Of a stretch of 64,000 nucleotides of DNA, positions 16,032 to 24,733 are shown piece after piece. The position numbers were made by a program, and so were the translations under genes. Source of the DNA: Streptomyces hoynatensis (GTDB lineage: Bacteria; Actinomycetota; Actinomycetes; Streptomycetales; Streptomycetaceae); NCBI RefSeq assembly GCF_003626535.1, contig NZ_RBAL01000020.1:1-64000 (forward strand), in the 5' to 3' direction. Within the stretch, counting starts at the first letter, position 1, and each line of letters opens with the position of its first letter. The notes under the pieces are model-generated. The model saw nothing but the letters and a program-made list of their open reading frames with translations, made no database searches and was not told the origin of the DNA.

Positions 16032-16877
16032 TCACCCGAAGCCGCGGGCGTCCTGCTTCAGCGCGGTGTCCACCGTCAGCGCGGTGGCGACCACGAGGCT
16101 GAGCAGCGGGTCGGCGAGCCGCTGGTGGATCTGGAGGACGTAGTTGTCCGCCGTGGTGAACATGGTCTTCGCCAGGCCCTCCCAGGTCTTGGTGATCCTG
16201 GCGATCTCGTTGTTGGTGTGGTCGACGATCGCGAAGTTCCAGGCCCGCCAGTTCTCCGCCTTGATCGCGCCCACCTGCTGTCCGTTGACGGTGATCGCGA
16301 AGTCGATCTTGCCGATGACGTTCTGCTGGACGATCTCGCCCACCTGCTGTCCGTCCGGGCGGGCCACGATGACCCGGGACTTCATCAGCTTCGCCGGGCG
16401 GGTGAGGACCAGCTGCGGCTGCCCGTGGGCGTCGCGTATCTCCAGCTTGTGGGTCATGAACTGGTCGAGGCTGGTCAGGAAGCGCGCGGCCTTCTTGACC
16501 GCGCTCTGGCCGACCTGCACCACGGAGCCGAGGCTGTTCCCGTTCTGGTCGAAAACGCCGTACTCATTGGTGAGTTCGATCAGCTTCGCCTTCTGGTTCA
16601 CCACCAGGATCGGCTCGGTGAAGAGCGTGCCGCCGCCCCCCGCGACCGGTGCCACGCCCGCCTGCTGGGCGACCTGCCGCTGGAGCCTGCCCTGCTGCCG
16701 CGGGTCGGGCTGGCCGGCCGCGGCCGGGTACTGCGGCTGCTGCGGCTGCTGCGGCGGGGCGGGCTGCCCCTGCTGGGTGTGCTGCGTCCATTGCGTTCCG
16801 TCCCACCAGCGCAACGTGTTCGGCGTGCCCTGGGGGTCCGCGTACCAGCCGGGGGCCGGCGTCGATTGTCCTGTCAT
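16032..16877 (-). CDS. Phospholipid-scramblase-like (LURP-one) protein with DUF2510
   Basis: 281 aa from ATG 16877. Residues 8-35 form a DUF2510 motif (PGWYADPQGTPNTLRWWDGT). A Gln/Pro-rich linker (about 36-75) follows, then a tubby-like LURP-one/scramblase domain (about 85-275) with FTEPILVVNQKAKLIELTNE, IRDAHGQPQLVLTRP, NWRAWNFAIVDHTNNEIARI and a C-terminal hydrophobic strand. Bacterial members are of unknown function. Lipid scrambling should not be assumed. Confidence 0.8.
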   Translation of the reverse strand: MTGQSTPAPGWYADPQGTPNTLRWWDGTQWTQHTQQGQPAPPQQPQQPQYPAAAGQPDPRQQGRLQRQVAQQAGVAPVAGGGGTLFTEPILVVNQKAKLIELTNEYGVFDQNGNSLGSVVQVGQSAVKKAARFLTSLDQFMTHKLEIRDAHGQPQLVLTRPAKLMKSRVIVARPDGQQVGEIVQQNVIGKIDFAITVNGQQVGAIKAENWRAWNFAIVDHTNNEIARITKTWEGLAKTMFTTADNYVLQIHQRLADPLLSLVVATALTVDTALKQDARGFG

Positions 16878-17011
16878 GCCAGGAAGGCTAGCGGTCGCGC
16901 GTTCGAAGGTTGAGTGCCGACGTCCCAGGCGGCGTCTCCGCCCGACGCCCCGCGCGCCGACGCTCCTGCCCGACGCGCCGTGCGCCGGCGTACCCACCCG
17001 CGCGCCGAGGG

Positions 17012-17953
17012 TCAGCCGCGCCGGAGGCGCCGGATCGGTGCCGGGCGCGGCCGGGCCCGCTCCGGCGCATGCGAACCGCCACGCGCCGCCCACGCGGCCG
17101 GCTGCCCCTCCGCCGCCGCGCCGGGCTCCCCGCGCCGGTGGGCGGCCCAGGCGGCGGCCGCGTCGGCCAGCCCCCGCGCCCTGGTCTCGGGGCGTTCGAG
17201 TGCGGCGGCCCACCAGTAGCGGGCCTGGGCGGCGGCGAAGGCGTCGAGCGCCCGCCGCGGGGCCTTTGCCCAGGCGGGCACCCGCGCCGCCCAGCGCTCC
17301 GCGGCGGCGGGCCCGTGCCCGGCGAGCACCAGCCGCAGGACCCAGCACGCCGGGTCGATCCAGGCGGCGCCGCGGGTCGCCATGCCCCAGCCGACGAGGC
17401 GCGGGCCGTCCTCGCCGATCAGCACCTGCCCGGGGTGCCAGCCGGTGTGCAGCAACGCCTCGCCGTCCAGCAGCGCGGCATCCGCGCGGTCGTCCAGGTA
17501 CGCGCCCCACCGGAGCCCGGCCACCGCCACCTCCGCGCCGGCGCACGCCAGCCGGCCCGCGCCGGTCAGCGCCTCGACGACCCGCGGCAGGTCGGGCGAG
17601 CCGGGCGCGTAATCGGCCGCGCGCCCCTCGACGTGCTCCCACCCGACCAGATCCCAGCCCTCCGCGGTCACCCGCCACCGCACCTCGGGCCCCAGCGCGC
17701 CGAGAAGGGGCCCGACCCCCGCCTCCCGCTCCAGCAGCCACGCGCTCTCGTGCTCCACGCGCGCCCCTTTGACGAAGACGCGCCCCCGCTCGGCGTCGAG
17801 CGCGGCACGAAACCACCCGTCGCCGCGGCCCGGCTTCATCCGCACCGCCCTGACCTGGCCCGTTCGCTCCCGCACGGCGTCCAGCACCGCATCGGGCAAC
17901 GCCTCCCACCCCGGCCGCCCCGTGCCCCCCACGACCACCAGTCGCTTCCGCAT
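17012..17953 (-). CDS. Aminoglycoside-phosphotransferase-like protein, probably inactive
   Basis: 313 aa, ATG 17953. The N-lobe has MKPGRGDGWFRAALDAERG and RVFVKGARV with the ATP-binding Lys. The expected catalytic loop H-x-D-x4-N reads HTGWHPGQ (near residue 171), so the catalytic Asp is Gly and the metal-ligand Asn is Gln. The following I/V-D-W motif reads LVGWGMATRG, so the second metal-binding Asp is also Gly. The fold is otherwise maintained (AAWIDPACWVLRL). It looks like a pseudokinase, perhaps a binding protein. A sequencing error is unlikely to hit three key positions. Confidence 0.7.
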   Translation of the reverse strand: MRKRLVVVGGTGRPGWEALPDAVLDAVRERTGQVRAVRMKPGRGDGWFRAALDAERGRVFVKGARVEHESAWLLEREAGVGPLLGALGPEVRWRVTAEGWDLVGWEHVEGRAADYAPGSPDLPRVVEALTGAGRLACAGAEVAVAGLRWGAYLDDRADAALLDGEALLHTGWHPGQVLIGEDGPRLVGWGMATRGAAWIDPACWVLRLVLAGHGPAAAERWAARVPAWAKAPRRALDAFAAAQARYWWAAALERPETRARGLADAAAAWAAHRRGEPGAAAEGQPAAWAARGGSHAPERARPRPAPIRRLRRG

Positions 17954-18241
17954 GGCTCCTCTTCCCCCGTCTCCCGCACCGCTCCCGCCGACCCCTCAGC
18001 CCTATCGCACCCCACCCCACCACACCGCCCCGGGGCCCGCACCGCCAAACCGCCGAACGCCCGCCGCCGAGCCGCCCTCCGCCGCCCAGCCGCCCGGCCG
18101 CCCGACCCCCACCGCCGCCGAGCCGCCCGGCCGCCCCGTCCACCGGCCCGCCCCTCCACCGGCCCGGCGCCCACCGCCGGCCCGCGTCCCGTGCCGCACC
18201 GGCCCCCGTCCCCGCCCGCCCGGCCCGCCGTGCCTGCACAT

Positions 18242-18280
18242 GCCGCGGCCCGGCAGTCTCGGTGACTGCCGGGCCGCGGC
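18242..18280. terminator. Perfect 17-bp hairpin terminator
   Basis: GCCGCGGCCCGGCAGTC (18242-18258) and GACTGCCGGGCCGCGGC (18264-18280) are exact complements around TCGGT. It lies about 85 bases beyond the stop of the leftward lipoprotein gene. The rest of the 17954-18363 gap is C-rich and has no ORF of coding character. Confidence 0.8.
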
Positions 18281-18363
18281 GACCTCGCGCCGATTGCCGG
18301 AAACCCCCGCCCGAAGGCGCCGGCCGGGAACCCGGTGCCGGGAAGCGCCGGTTGCCGGGGAAC

Positions 18364-19272
18364 TCAGCCCGCGGCCTCCTCGGCCACCCGCTCGATGGCC
18401 TGGACGGCGAGGTCGGGCCGGTCGACGTAGATGTAGTGGCCGCTGTTCTCCGCGGTGCTCAGCTCGCTGTTCCCGGACACGGCCAGCCACTCCTGCTGGC
18501 CCTTGGTCCAGTCCTCCTCAAGGCCGGGCCCGTACTCGGGGACCTCGGCGAGGTACTGCTGCCCGTGCTGGACGACCTGCACCGGGATGTCGCCGGCGGA
18601 CCGCACCTCGCCGTCGTTGAACACCAGCCGCTCCGGGTTCTCCCCCTGGTAGACCGCGAGGGTCTGGGCGCGCAGCTCGCCGGCAGGCCCGGTGACGGAC
18701 TCGGGAATCCGCACCGTGAGGTCGGCGACGGCGCTGGGGGAGGTGGCGTCCATCAACACCAGGCCGCGGACCCGGTCCTGGTGGTCGGGCGCGTACCTGG
18801 CCGCTATCAGCCCGCCCATGGAGTGCCCGGCCAGCACGACCGGCTGGTCCCCGGCGACCTGGTCGAGCACCCCGGTGAGGGTCTCGCCGATGTCCTCGAG
18901 GTCCTGGAGACCCTCCGGCTGGTCGCTGGCCCCCGCGCCGAGCCGGTCGTAGGAGCAGACCCGGCCGTTCTCACTCAGCGTCTCCTGAAGCGCGGCCATC
19001 GTGGTCAGGTCGTCGCCCCCGCCGTGCAGCAGGACGACGACCGGCCGGTTCCCGGCCTGGGTGCCGGAGCAGGAGACGTTCACCGTGTGGTCCCCGACGG
19101 TGATCTGCCGGGTCCCGGTGAGCAGGTCCTCCCCGGACTCCGGCGCGGAGGAATCGGCCGAAGGCTCCGCATCCGAGTTCGCCTTCGAGTCCTCGCAGCC
19201 GACCAGACCCAGACCGGCCACGGCACAGCACAGCGCGACGGCGGCGGACGTCCCGATCTTCTTGCGGGTCAT
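18364..19272 (-). CDS. Alpha/beta-hydrolase lipoprotein
   Basis: 302 aa from ATG 19272 (GGAGGAAG upstream). The signal peptide (MTRKKIGTSAAVALCCAVAG) ends in a lipobox LVGC, so the protein is anchored outside the membrane. An acidic Ser-rich linker precedes an alpha/beta hydrolase domain: VVLLHGGGDD (oxyanion), SYDRLGAGASDQP, LAGHSMGGLIAARY (nucleophile Ser), LVLMDATSP, and ENSGHYIYVDRPD with the catalytic His. The substrate is unknown. The gene is monocistronic, bounded by a strong terminator on its 3' side. Confidence 0.85.
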   Translation of the reverse strand: MTRKKIGTSAAVALCCAVAGLGLVGCEDSKANSDAEPSADSSAPESGEDLLTGTRQITVGDHTVNVSCSGTQAGNRPVVVLLHGGGDDLTTMAALQETLSENGRVCSYDRLGAGASDQPEGLQDLEDIGETLTGVLDQVAGDQPVVLAGHSMGGLIAARYAPDHQDRVRGLVLMDATSPSAVADLTVRIPESVTGPAGELRAQTLAVYQGENPERLVFNDGEVRSAGDIPVQVVQHGQQYLAEVPEYGPGLEEDWTKGQQEWLAVSGNSELSTAENSGHYIYVDRPDLAVQAIERVAEEAAG

Positions 19273-19690
19273 GACTTCCTCCAAAGAGACACGGTAAGGC
19301 GTGAAAGGGAATGCAACGTCGCGACCGAAACCGGCACCTCATCCCGATGGAAGGGGCAGTGGCCGGGTCAACCGCCGTGCTGGCCGCCGCGTTTGACGAC
19401 GTGAAAGACACTAGAAGCGGCCCGGGCGGCGATCGATGGCCTCCGGTCCCCTCTTCTCAGGGGGGCTGGCTACACCCTCCACCCGCGCGCTTCAGGCACC
19501 CCGCCCGCGCGCGCCACACCCCGGAGACGCGACGCCCCGGCCCGCCGCCGGCACGTCCCGCTCCCGCAGGAGGCCGCCCTCCACGTCGTCCGCCTGCCGG
19601 CCTCGAAACCGGTGCGCGACAACCGCCGCCTCCACCACGCGCGAGGCGGGGACGGCGGGAGCGCCGCGGTACTCCGCTGCTGTACGACGC
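19273..19690. other. Intergenic region before the tRNA-Arg gene
   Basis: 418 bases with no gene I can support. The short overlapping ORFs here lack ribosome binding sites and coding bias. Confidence 0.5.
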
Positions 19691-19723
19691 CAAAAAGCCC
19701 CGTTCCGATCTTGGAACGGGGCT
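19691..19723 (-). terminator. Rho-independent terminator of tRNA-Arg
   Basis: On the minus strand AGCCCCGTTCC pairs with GGAACGGGGCT around a six-base loop and is followed by TTTTTG. It begins eight bases after the tRNA 3' end. Confidence 0.9.
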
Positions 19724-19731
19724 CTGAGCTG

Positions 19732-19804
19732 CGCGCTCGGCAGGATTCGAACCTGCAACCTTCTGATCCGTAGTCAGATGCTCTATCCGTTAAGCTACGA
19801 GCGC
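19732..19804 (-). tRNA. tRNA-Arg (anticodon ACG)
   Basis: 73 nt cloverleaf: acceptor GCGCTCG/CGAGCGC with discriminator G, D-arm around AGCTTAACGGATAGAGC, anticodon arm TCTGACTACGGATCAGA with loop CTACGGA and anticodon ACG, and T-arm GCAGGTTCGAATCCTGC. No CCA is encoded. Confidence 0.95.
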
Positions 19805-19906
19805 CTGGCCCCGCCGAGGGGGCCGCTTTGCTGTGGAACACAGTACATGACCTCGGGCCGGGGGTGAAATCAGTTCCCCGCTGGGCGGCTGACCTGCGGA
19901 AATACG

Positions 19907-19933
19907 GAAAAGCCCCGGCGGGGGAGCCGGGGC
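19907..19933 (-). terminator. Rho-independent terminator of tRNA-Ser(GCT)
   Basis: On the minus strand GCCCCGGC pairs with GCCGGGGC around a six-base loop and is followed by TTTTCC, about 20 bases after the tRNA 3' end. Confidence 0.85.
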
Positions 19934-19954
19934 CTTCTGGGTGATCTCGTCGAG

Positions 19955-20044
19955 CGGAGGCTCCGGGATTTGAACCCGGGATGGGGGGTAACCCCAAACC
20001 GCATTAGCAGTGCGGCGCCATAGACCAGACTAGGCGAAGCCTCC
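19955..20044 (-). tRNA. tRNA-Ser (anticodon GCT)
   Basis: 90 nt class II tRNA. The acceptor GGAGGCT pairs with AGCCTCC, followed by discriminator G. The anticodon arm CCGCACTGCTAATGCGG has loop CTGCTAA, giving anticodon GCT. A long variable arm (TTGGGGTTACCCCCCA) and T-arm CCGGGTTCAAATCCCGG complete it. Confidence 0.95.
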
Positions 20045-20322
20045 TTGCACGGCGGCGCGAGCACGTGAGAGTGAGCGCGACGTGCCAGCAAATCATGCCA
20101 CAGCCCGAACGGCCGCAGCCAATCGGATTCCACCCTACGGGGGGCAGGTCGCCGCGTCGAGTTGCGCAACGGACCGGGCCGAGGAGCGTTAGCAGGGAGA
20201 GCACCCGCCTCACCTGTCCCCTTCGACTCCCGGCCCGTCCCCCACCCGTCCCGGGTTCGCGGGGGCTTCGTGCCCGCGGGCCCGTCCTTCCGACCCGACC
20301 GAACCCCATCATGGAGCACCGC

Positions 20323-20868
20323 ATGCTGCGCAAGAGCCTCGTCGCCGCCTTCGTCCTCGCCGCCGCGTCCGCCGTCTCGGCCGCCCTGCCGCCCGCGGCC
20401 GCCGGCGCCCCGGCGGAGCGCGCCCCGGCGGAGCGCGCCCCGGCGGAGCGCGCCCCGGTGGGCGGTTCCCCGGCGGAGCGCGCCCCGGCCAACGACGCCA
20501 GGGACGGCGGGAGCGACGCCCGGGACGGCGACCCCGCCGAGGCCGGCACCCATCGCCTGACGATCACCGTCACCGGCGCGGGGGACGCGGACGGCACCTT
20601 CGTGCTGACCTGTTCCCCGGCCGGCGGCGACCACCCGCAGTCGCAGGCCGCCTGCGACACGCTGCGCGAGGCCGCCGAGCCGTTCGCGGCGCAGGACGAG
20701 GACGCGCTGTGCACCTATATGTACGGCGGCCCGGCCGAGGCGACGATCCGCGGCCTCTGGGCCGGCGAGCAGGTCGACGCGCACTACTCGCGCGCGAACG
20801 GCTGCGAGATCGCGCGCTGGGACGCACTGGTGCCGGCCCTCCCCGAGTTGGGCGGCCAGACGGCCTGA
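20323..20868 (+). CDS. Streptomyces subtilisin inhibitor (SSI) family protein
   Basis: 181 aa from ATG 20323; GGAG seven bases upstream favours it over ATG 20311. The signal peptide (MLRKSLVAAFVLAAASAVSA) is followed by a low-complexity spacer with repeated APAER units, then the SSI fold (about 75-175). Four Cys form the family's two disulfides (LTCSPAGGDHPQSQAACDTL, CTYMYGGP, ANGCEIARWD). The reactive-site loop CTYMYGGPAEAT puts Tyr at P1 and Met at P1', favouring subtilisin- or chymotrypsin-like targets. These secreted inhibitors restrain the host's own extracellular proteases during aerial development. Confidence 0.88.
   Translation: MLRKSLVAAFVLAAASAVSAALPPAAAGAPAERAPAERAPAERAPVGGSPAERAPANDARDGGSDARDGDPAEAGTHRLTITVTGAGDADGTFVLTCSPAGGDHPQSQAACDTLREAAEPFAAQDEDALCTYMYGGPAEATIRGLWAGEQVDAHYSRANGCEIARWDALVPALPELGGQTA
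20406..20500. repeat. 15-bp tandem repeat in the SSI-family gene
   Basis: GCGCCCCGGCGGAGC occurs three times in succession, with a fourth copy after a short interruption, encoding APAER units between signal peptide and inhibitor domain. Confidence 0.8.
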
Positions 20869-20982
20869 GCAGCGTCTTTGGCACGGACCGCCGCGCCCGT
20901 TGCGGCTGGCCGTAGACTCCCCCTGAAGACACGCACGGCGAACGTGCACCTGGGAACGTGGGTAGAGGGAGGAACCGACGTC

Positions 20983-23900
20983 GTGAGCAGCAGGCCAGCG
21001 AGAGGCGCTGCTCGCCTCGCCGCCATACTCGACGCACTGCCGGACGCGCTGCTGCTCGTCAACGGCAACGGCACCGTCGTCAACGCCAACTCCATCGCCG
21101 TGGAGACCCTGGAGGCTCCCGGCGCGCCTCTCATCGGGCGTGGACTCCTCGATATCGTGCCGGACTTCGACCCACGCAGGATTCCCGGGTCCATGCGCCG
21201 CCCGGAGGAGGACCCGAGCGCCAGGACCAAGCCCACCAGGATGGTGGCCCGGCGCACGGACGGCCGCGAGCTCCAGGTGGAGGTGACGAGCGCCGGGCTG
21301 AACGCGGGGCACGCGCCGTACGCCTCCGCCGTGGAGGCGGCGTTCGCCGACGACTACTCGGGCGAGGAGTTGCTCGTCCTCATCATCAGGGACCTGTCGG
21401 GCACCCTCGACACCGAGGCCGAACTGGTGCGCCAGCAGCGGCAGACGGAAATGATTCTGCGCGCCGCCTCCGAGGGCGTCGTGGGCGTGGACACGGCCGG
21501 CCGGATCGTGCTGGTGAACCCGGCCGCCGCCCAGATCCTCGGCCACCGGGCCAGCCAGCTCGGCGGCCAGGAACTCCACCCCCTGGTGCAGCACTCGCGC
21601 GCCGACGGCACCCCGCTGGCATACGAGGAGACCCCGCTGTGCGACACGCTCTCCTCCGGGCGCAAGCACCGGGTGCGCGGGCAGGTGCTGTGGACGAAGG
21701 ACGGGCGCGCCGTGCCCGTCGACCTGACCACGGCCCCGGTTCGGGACGGTGACCAACTCGTCGGCGCGGTACTCGCGTTCACCGACCGCAGGGCCTTCGA
21801 CTCCCTTGCCGCGCGGCACGCCCAGCTGCTCGCCGTGCTCCGCGAGGGACTGCGCGGCCCCCTCGAGCAGCTGCGCGCCGAGCTGTCCGCGCTGGCCGCC
21901 GACCCGGCCGGGCAGCTGTGGCCCGAGGCGAACCAGGTGCTGCACCACCTCGCCGCCGGCTACGCCCGGATGACCACCCTGGTCGACAACGTCCTCAGCT
22001 ACCAGCGCCTCGACGAGGGCCACGAGAAGCTGTCGATGAAACGGGTCTCGCTCGACACGGTGGTCTCCGCCGGAGTCGAGGGGGCCACCGAGCTGATCGG
22101 GCCAGGGCGCGCGCAGTTCGCCGTGCACGCCCCGCCCATCGAGGCCGAGGTCGACCCCGACCGGCTCGCGCTGGCGCTGGCGCACCTCATCGCCGACGTC
22201 GCGGGGGTGGACGCCACCGGCCAGGCCGGCGGCGCGCCCGCGGGGGACTCGACGATCGTGGTGGCGGCGGCGCAGCGCGGCGACGTGGTGCGCGTCGAGG
22301 TGCACGGGCCCTACCCGGGCGGCGACCCGGTGCACGAGCCGATCGTGCGCGGGATCGTCAGGCAGCACAAGGGCGTGCTCCAGACGCACGAGGTCGGCGG
22401 GGTCTCCGCGTACGTGCTCGAAGTGCCGGTCTCCGCGGGCGGGGTGGCGCCCCCCGCCGCGCCGGCCAAGGACGCGAGCGGCGACACGACGGTGATGCCG
22501 GTGCCTGCCCAGCCCGCCCGCGGCACGGCCGCCGGGGCCGCCCCGCGGAGGGCGGCGGCGGCGATCGAGGCGGCGCCGCAGTCGACGCCGACCGGGCGCA
22601 GGCGGCGGCAGGCCGCCGGGGAAGGGCCGGCCGTCGAACAGCCGCAGGTGGTGCCCGTCGAGGACACGGGCGGCGGCGGGCGCAGGCGCAGGGCGGCGGC
22701 GCCGGTCGAGCGGCCGGAGGCGCAGGCGGCGGAGGCGCCCGCGCAGCCCACGGGCCGCCGCAGGCGGGCGAAGCCGCAGGCGGCCGAGCCGAGTCCGGAG
22801 GGCGACCCCGCGGCCTCGCCCCAGGCCGCCGGGCCCCAGCCGCAGGCCGCCGGCCCGCAGCCGCAGGTGATCGGCCCGCAGCCACAGGCCGCCGGGCCCC
22901 AGCCGCAGGTGATCGGCCCGCAGCCACAGGCCGCCGGGCCCCAGCCACAGGTCATCGGGCCGCAACCGCAGGTCGCCGGGCCGCAGCCGCAGGGGCAGAA
23001 CGGGCCCGCTGCCGCGCTCGGGCCCGTGCCGCCCACCGGAACGCAGGGGACGACTCCCGGGCAGGTGCCGCAAGGGCCGCAGGCGCCGCAGGGTCCGCCC
23101 GGGCTTCAGCCGGCCCTCGGGCAGCCCGGCGTGCCGGCGCCAGGACAGCCGGGCCTCGCCGTGCCGGGGCACCCAGGGATGCCGGGACAACCCGGGGTAC
23201 CGGGACAAGCCGGGGTTCCCGGGGCGCCGGGGCAGCCCGGCCTGCCCGGCCCGGGGCAGCCCGGCGCGCCGGGGCCGCAGCAGCCGCAGGCCCAGGCCCA
23301 GGAGGGGGCCGGGGACGAGCCGCAGGCGGTGGAGCACTCGGTCGTCGCGGCCAGCCCGATCCTGGACGGCAGCGTGCCGCCGCCGACTTCCGCCGCCCGC
23401 CCGCACGCGCGGGCGCTGCCCATGCCGGGCAGCGAGCGGGCCAGGTCGGAGCGTTCCCTGCCGGGGGTGAGCGTGCAGACCCTGGGCCAGGGCGTGCCGG
23501 TCGCCCAGCTACCGGAACGGCGCGCGGTCGCGGGGGCGTTGCCCGCGGCGCCCGCGCCGGTGCCCGCGCCCTCGCCCACGCGCCGGCGCAAGCTGGCCAC
23601 CCCGCCCGCCGAGGACCCGCGCCCCGCGCCGCAACAGGCGCCCCAGCAGGCCCCCGCGCCGCACAACTCCCAGGGCCGCGGGAGGCAGTTCGCCATCAGC
23701 GCCCCCGCGGCGGGCGCCGCCGAGGGGCCGGAGCCGCTCGACGGGCCGGGCGGTGCCGTCGAGGTCACCGAGAGGGCCGGGCCGCAGCAGAGCCCGGCGC
23801 CCGCGGACGACGAGCTGCCCCCGGAGCCGCTGGACAACCCGCGCCGCCTGCTGGTGTGGCCCGAGCCCGACGTCTCGACGCAGCAGGCGCTGACCGACCG

Positions 23901-24540
23901 CGGCTACCGGCCGGTGATCGTGCACTCGCGCGAGGAGGTGGACGCGCAGATCGCGGCGTACCCGGCGGCGCTGTTCGTCGACCCGCTGACCGGACCCATC
24001 ACCAGGACTGCGCTCCAGTCGCTGCGCAAGGCGGCGGTGGCGGCCGAGGTGCCGGTGCTGGTGACGGCCGGTCTCGGGCAGGCCAGCCGGGAGGCGGCCT
24101 ACGGGGCCGACCCGGCGGTGCTGCTGAAGGCCCTCGCCCCGCGCGACAGCGAGCAGCACCCGCCGCGGGTGCTGCTGGTGGAGGAGCAGCGGGCCATCGC
24201 GGACGCGCTGCGCACCTCGCTGGAGCGGCGCGGGATGCAGGCGGCGCACGCCGCCTCGGACGCCGAGGCGATGGAGGTCGCCGCCCAGCTGCGGCCGAAC
24301 CTGGTCGTCATGGACCTGAACCAGGTCAAGCGCCGCCGGGCGGGCATCATCGACTGGCTGCGGGTCAACGGCCTGCTCAACCGCACCCCCTTCGTCGTCT
24401 ACACCGCCGCCGAACTCGACCCGGCCCAGCTGCCGTTGCTCGCCTCGGGGGAGACGGTGCTCTTCCTCGCGGAGCGCTCCACGAACCCCGAGGTGCAGGC
24501 GCGGATCGTGGACCTCCTGACCCGGATCGGGGCCAGGTAG
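20983..24540 (+). CDS. Giant PAS/histidine-kinase-like protein with low-complexity linker and two receiver-like domains
   Basis: 1185 aa from GTG 20983, preceded by GAGGGAGGAA. Two PAS domains (about 8-130 and 150-265; AILDALPDALLLVNGNGTVV, EGVVGVDTAGRIVLVNPAA) precede a DHp-like segment (about 275-350) where the His of H-E-L-R-T-P-L is replaced (REGLRGPL). An ATPase-like region (about 370-490) lacks the Asn-box (ALAHLIADVAG). Residues 520-950 are Pro/Gln/Ala-rich with GPQPQ(A/V)(A/I) repeats and collagen-like G-x-P runs. The C-terminus has two receiver-like domains (about 950-1055 and 1060-1185; VVMDL retains the Asp). It is probably a non-canonical signalling scaffold. Similar proteins occur at this position in other Streptomyces, from memory. 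Confidence 0.8.
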   Translation: MSSRPARGAARLAAILDALPDALLLVNGNGTVVNANSIAVETLEAPGAPLIGRGLLDIVPDFDPRRIPGSMRRPEEDPSARTKPTRMVARRTDGRELQVEVTSAGLNAGHAPYASAVEAAFADDYSGEELLVLIIRDLSGTLDTEAELVRQQRQTEMILRAASEGVVGVDTAGRIVLVNPAAAQILGHRASQLGGQELHPLVQHSRADGTPLAYEETPLCDTLSSGRKHRVRGQVLWTKDGRAVPVDLTTAPVRDGDQLVGAVLAFTDRRAFDSLAARHAQLLAVLREGLRGPLEQLRAELSALAADPAGQLWPEANQVLHHLAAGYARMTTLVDNVLSYQRLDEGHEKLSMKRVSLDTVVSAGVEGATELIGPGRAQFAVHAPPIEAEVDPDRLALALAHLIADVAGVDATGQAGGAPAGDSTIVVAAAQRGDVVRVEVHGPYPGGDPVHEPIVRGIVRQHKGVLQTHEVGGVSAYVLEVPVSAGGVAPPAAPAKDASGDTTVMPVPAQPARGTAAGAAPRRAAAAIEAAPQSTPTGRRRRQAAGEGPAVEQPQVVPVEDTGGGGRRRRAAAPVERPEAQAAEAPAQPTGRRRRAKPQAAEPSPEGDPAASPQAAGPQPQAAGPQPQVIGPQPQAAGPQPQVIGPQPQAAGPQPQVIGPQPQVAGPQPQGQNGPAAALGPVPPTGTQGTTPGQVPQGPQAPQGPPGLQPALGQPGVPAPGQPGLAVPGHPGMPGQPGVPGQAGVPGAPGQPGLPGPGQPGAPGPQQPQAQAQEGAGDEPQAVEHSVVAASPILDGSVPPPTSAARPHARALPMPGSERARSERSLPGVSVQTLGQGVPVAQLPERRAVAGALPAAPAPVPAPSPTRRRKLATPPAEDPRPAPQQAPQQAPAPHNSQGRGRQFAISAPAAGAAEGPEPLDGPGGAVEVTERAGPQQSPAPADDELPPEPLDNPRRLLVWPEPDVSTQQALTDRGYRPVIVHSREEVDAQIAAYPAALFVDPLTGPITRTALQSLRKAAVAAEVPVLVTAGLGQASREAAYGADPAVLLKALAPRDSEQHPPRVLLVEEQRAIADALRTSLERRGMQAAHAASDAEAMEVAAQLRPNLVVMDLNQVKRRRAGIIDWLRVNGLLNRTPFVVYTAAELDPAQLPLLASGETVLFLAERSTNPEVQARIVDLLTRIGAR
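22821..22993. repeat. 21-bp coding tandem repeat (GPQPQ units)
   Basis: About eight imperfect 21-base units of the form CAGCCGCAGG(C/T)(C/G)(G/A)(C/T)CGG(C/G)CC encode the GPQPQAA/GPQPQVI repeats of the kinase-like protein. Third positions vary between units, which suggests selection on the protein sequence. Confidence 0.8.
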
Positions 24541-24628
24541 CCGCGGGCCGCCGACGAGCCACGGGCGAGTGTGCGGGAGCGCGTGCGGGAGGTGCGGGTC
24601 GTGCCGGGGTGCGCGGAGACGGCGCCGT

Positions 24629-24692
24629 GCGCGGGCGTGCGGGGACGGGCCTGCGCGGGCGTGCGCGGACGGGCCCGCGCGGGCGTGCGGGC
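24629..24692. repeat. 24-bp tandem repeat between convergent genes
   Basis: GCGCGGGCGTGCGGGGACGGGCCT and close variants occur about 2.5 times in the 190-base gap between the kinase-like gene and the convergent acyl-CoA ligase gene. Confidence 0.65.
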
Positions 24693-24733
24693 CCGGCGCG
24701 TGGGCGGTCCTGGCCCAGGAGAGCGCTCCGCGC

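Noticed and set aside
19870..23406. A 1178-codon minus-strand frame
   Set aside because: It is a shadow of the PAS/kinase-like gene and also spans the tRNA-Ser and the SSI-family gene. The peptide is compositionally biased with no domain.
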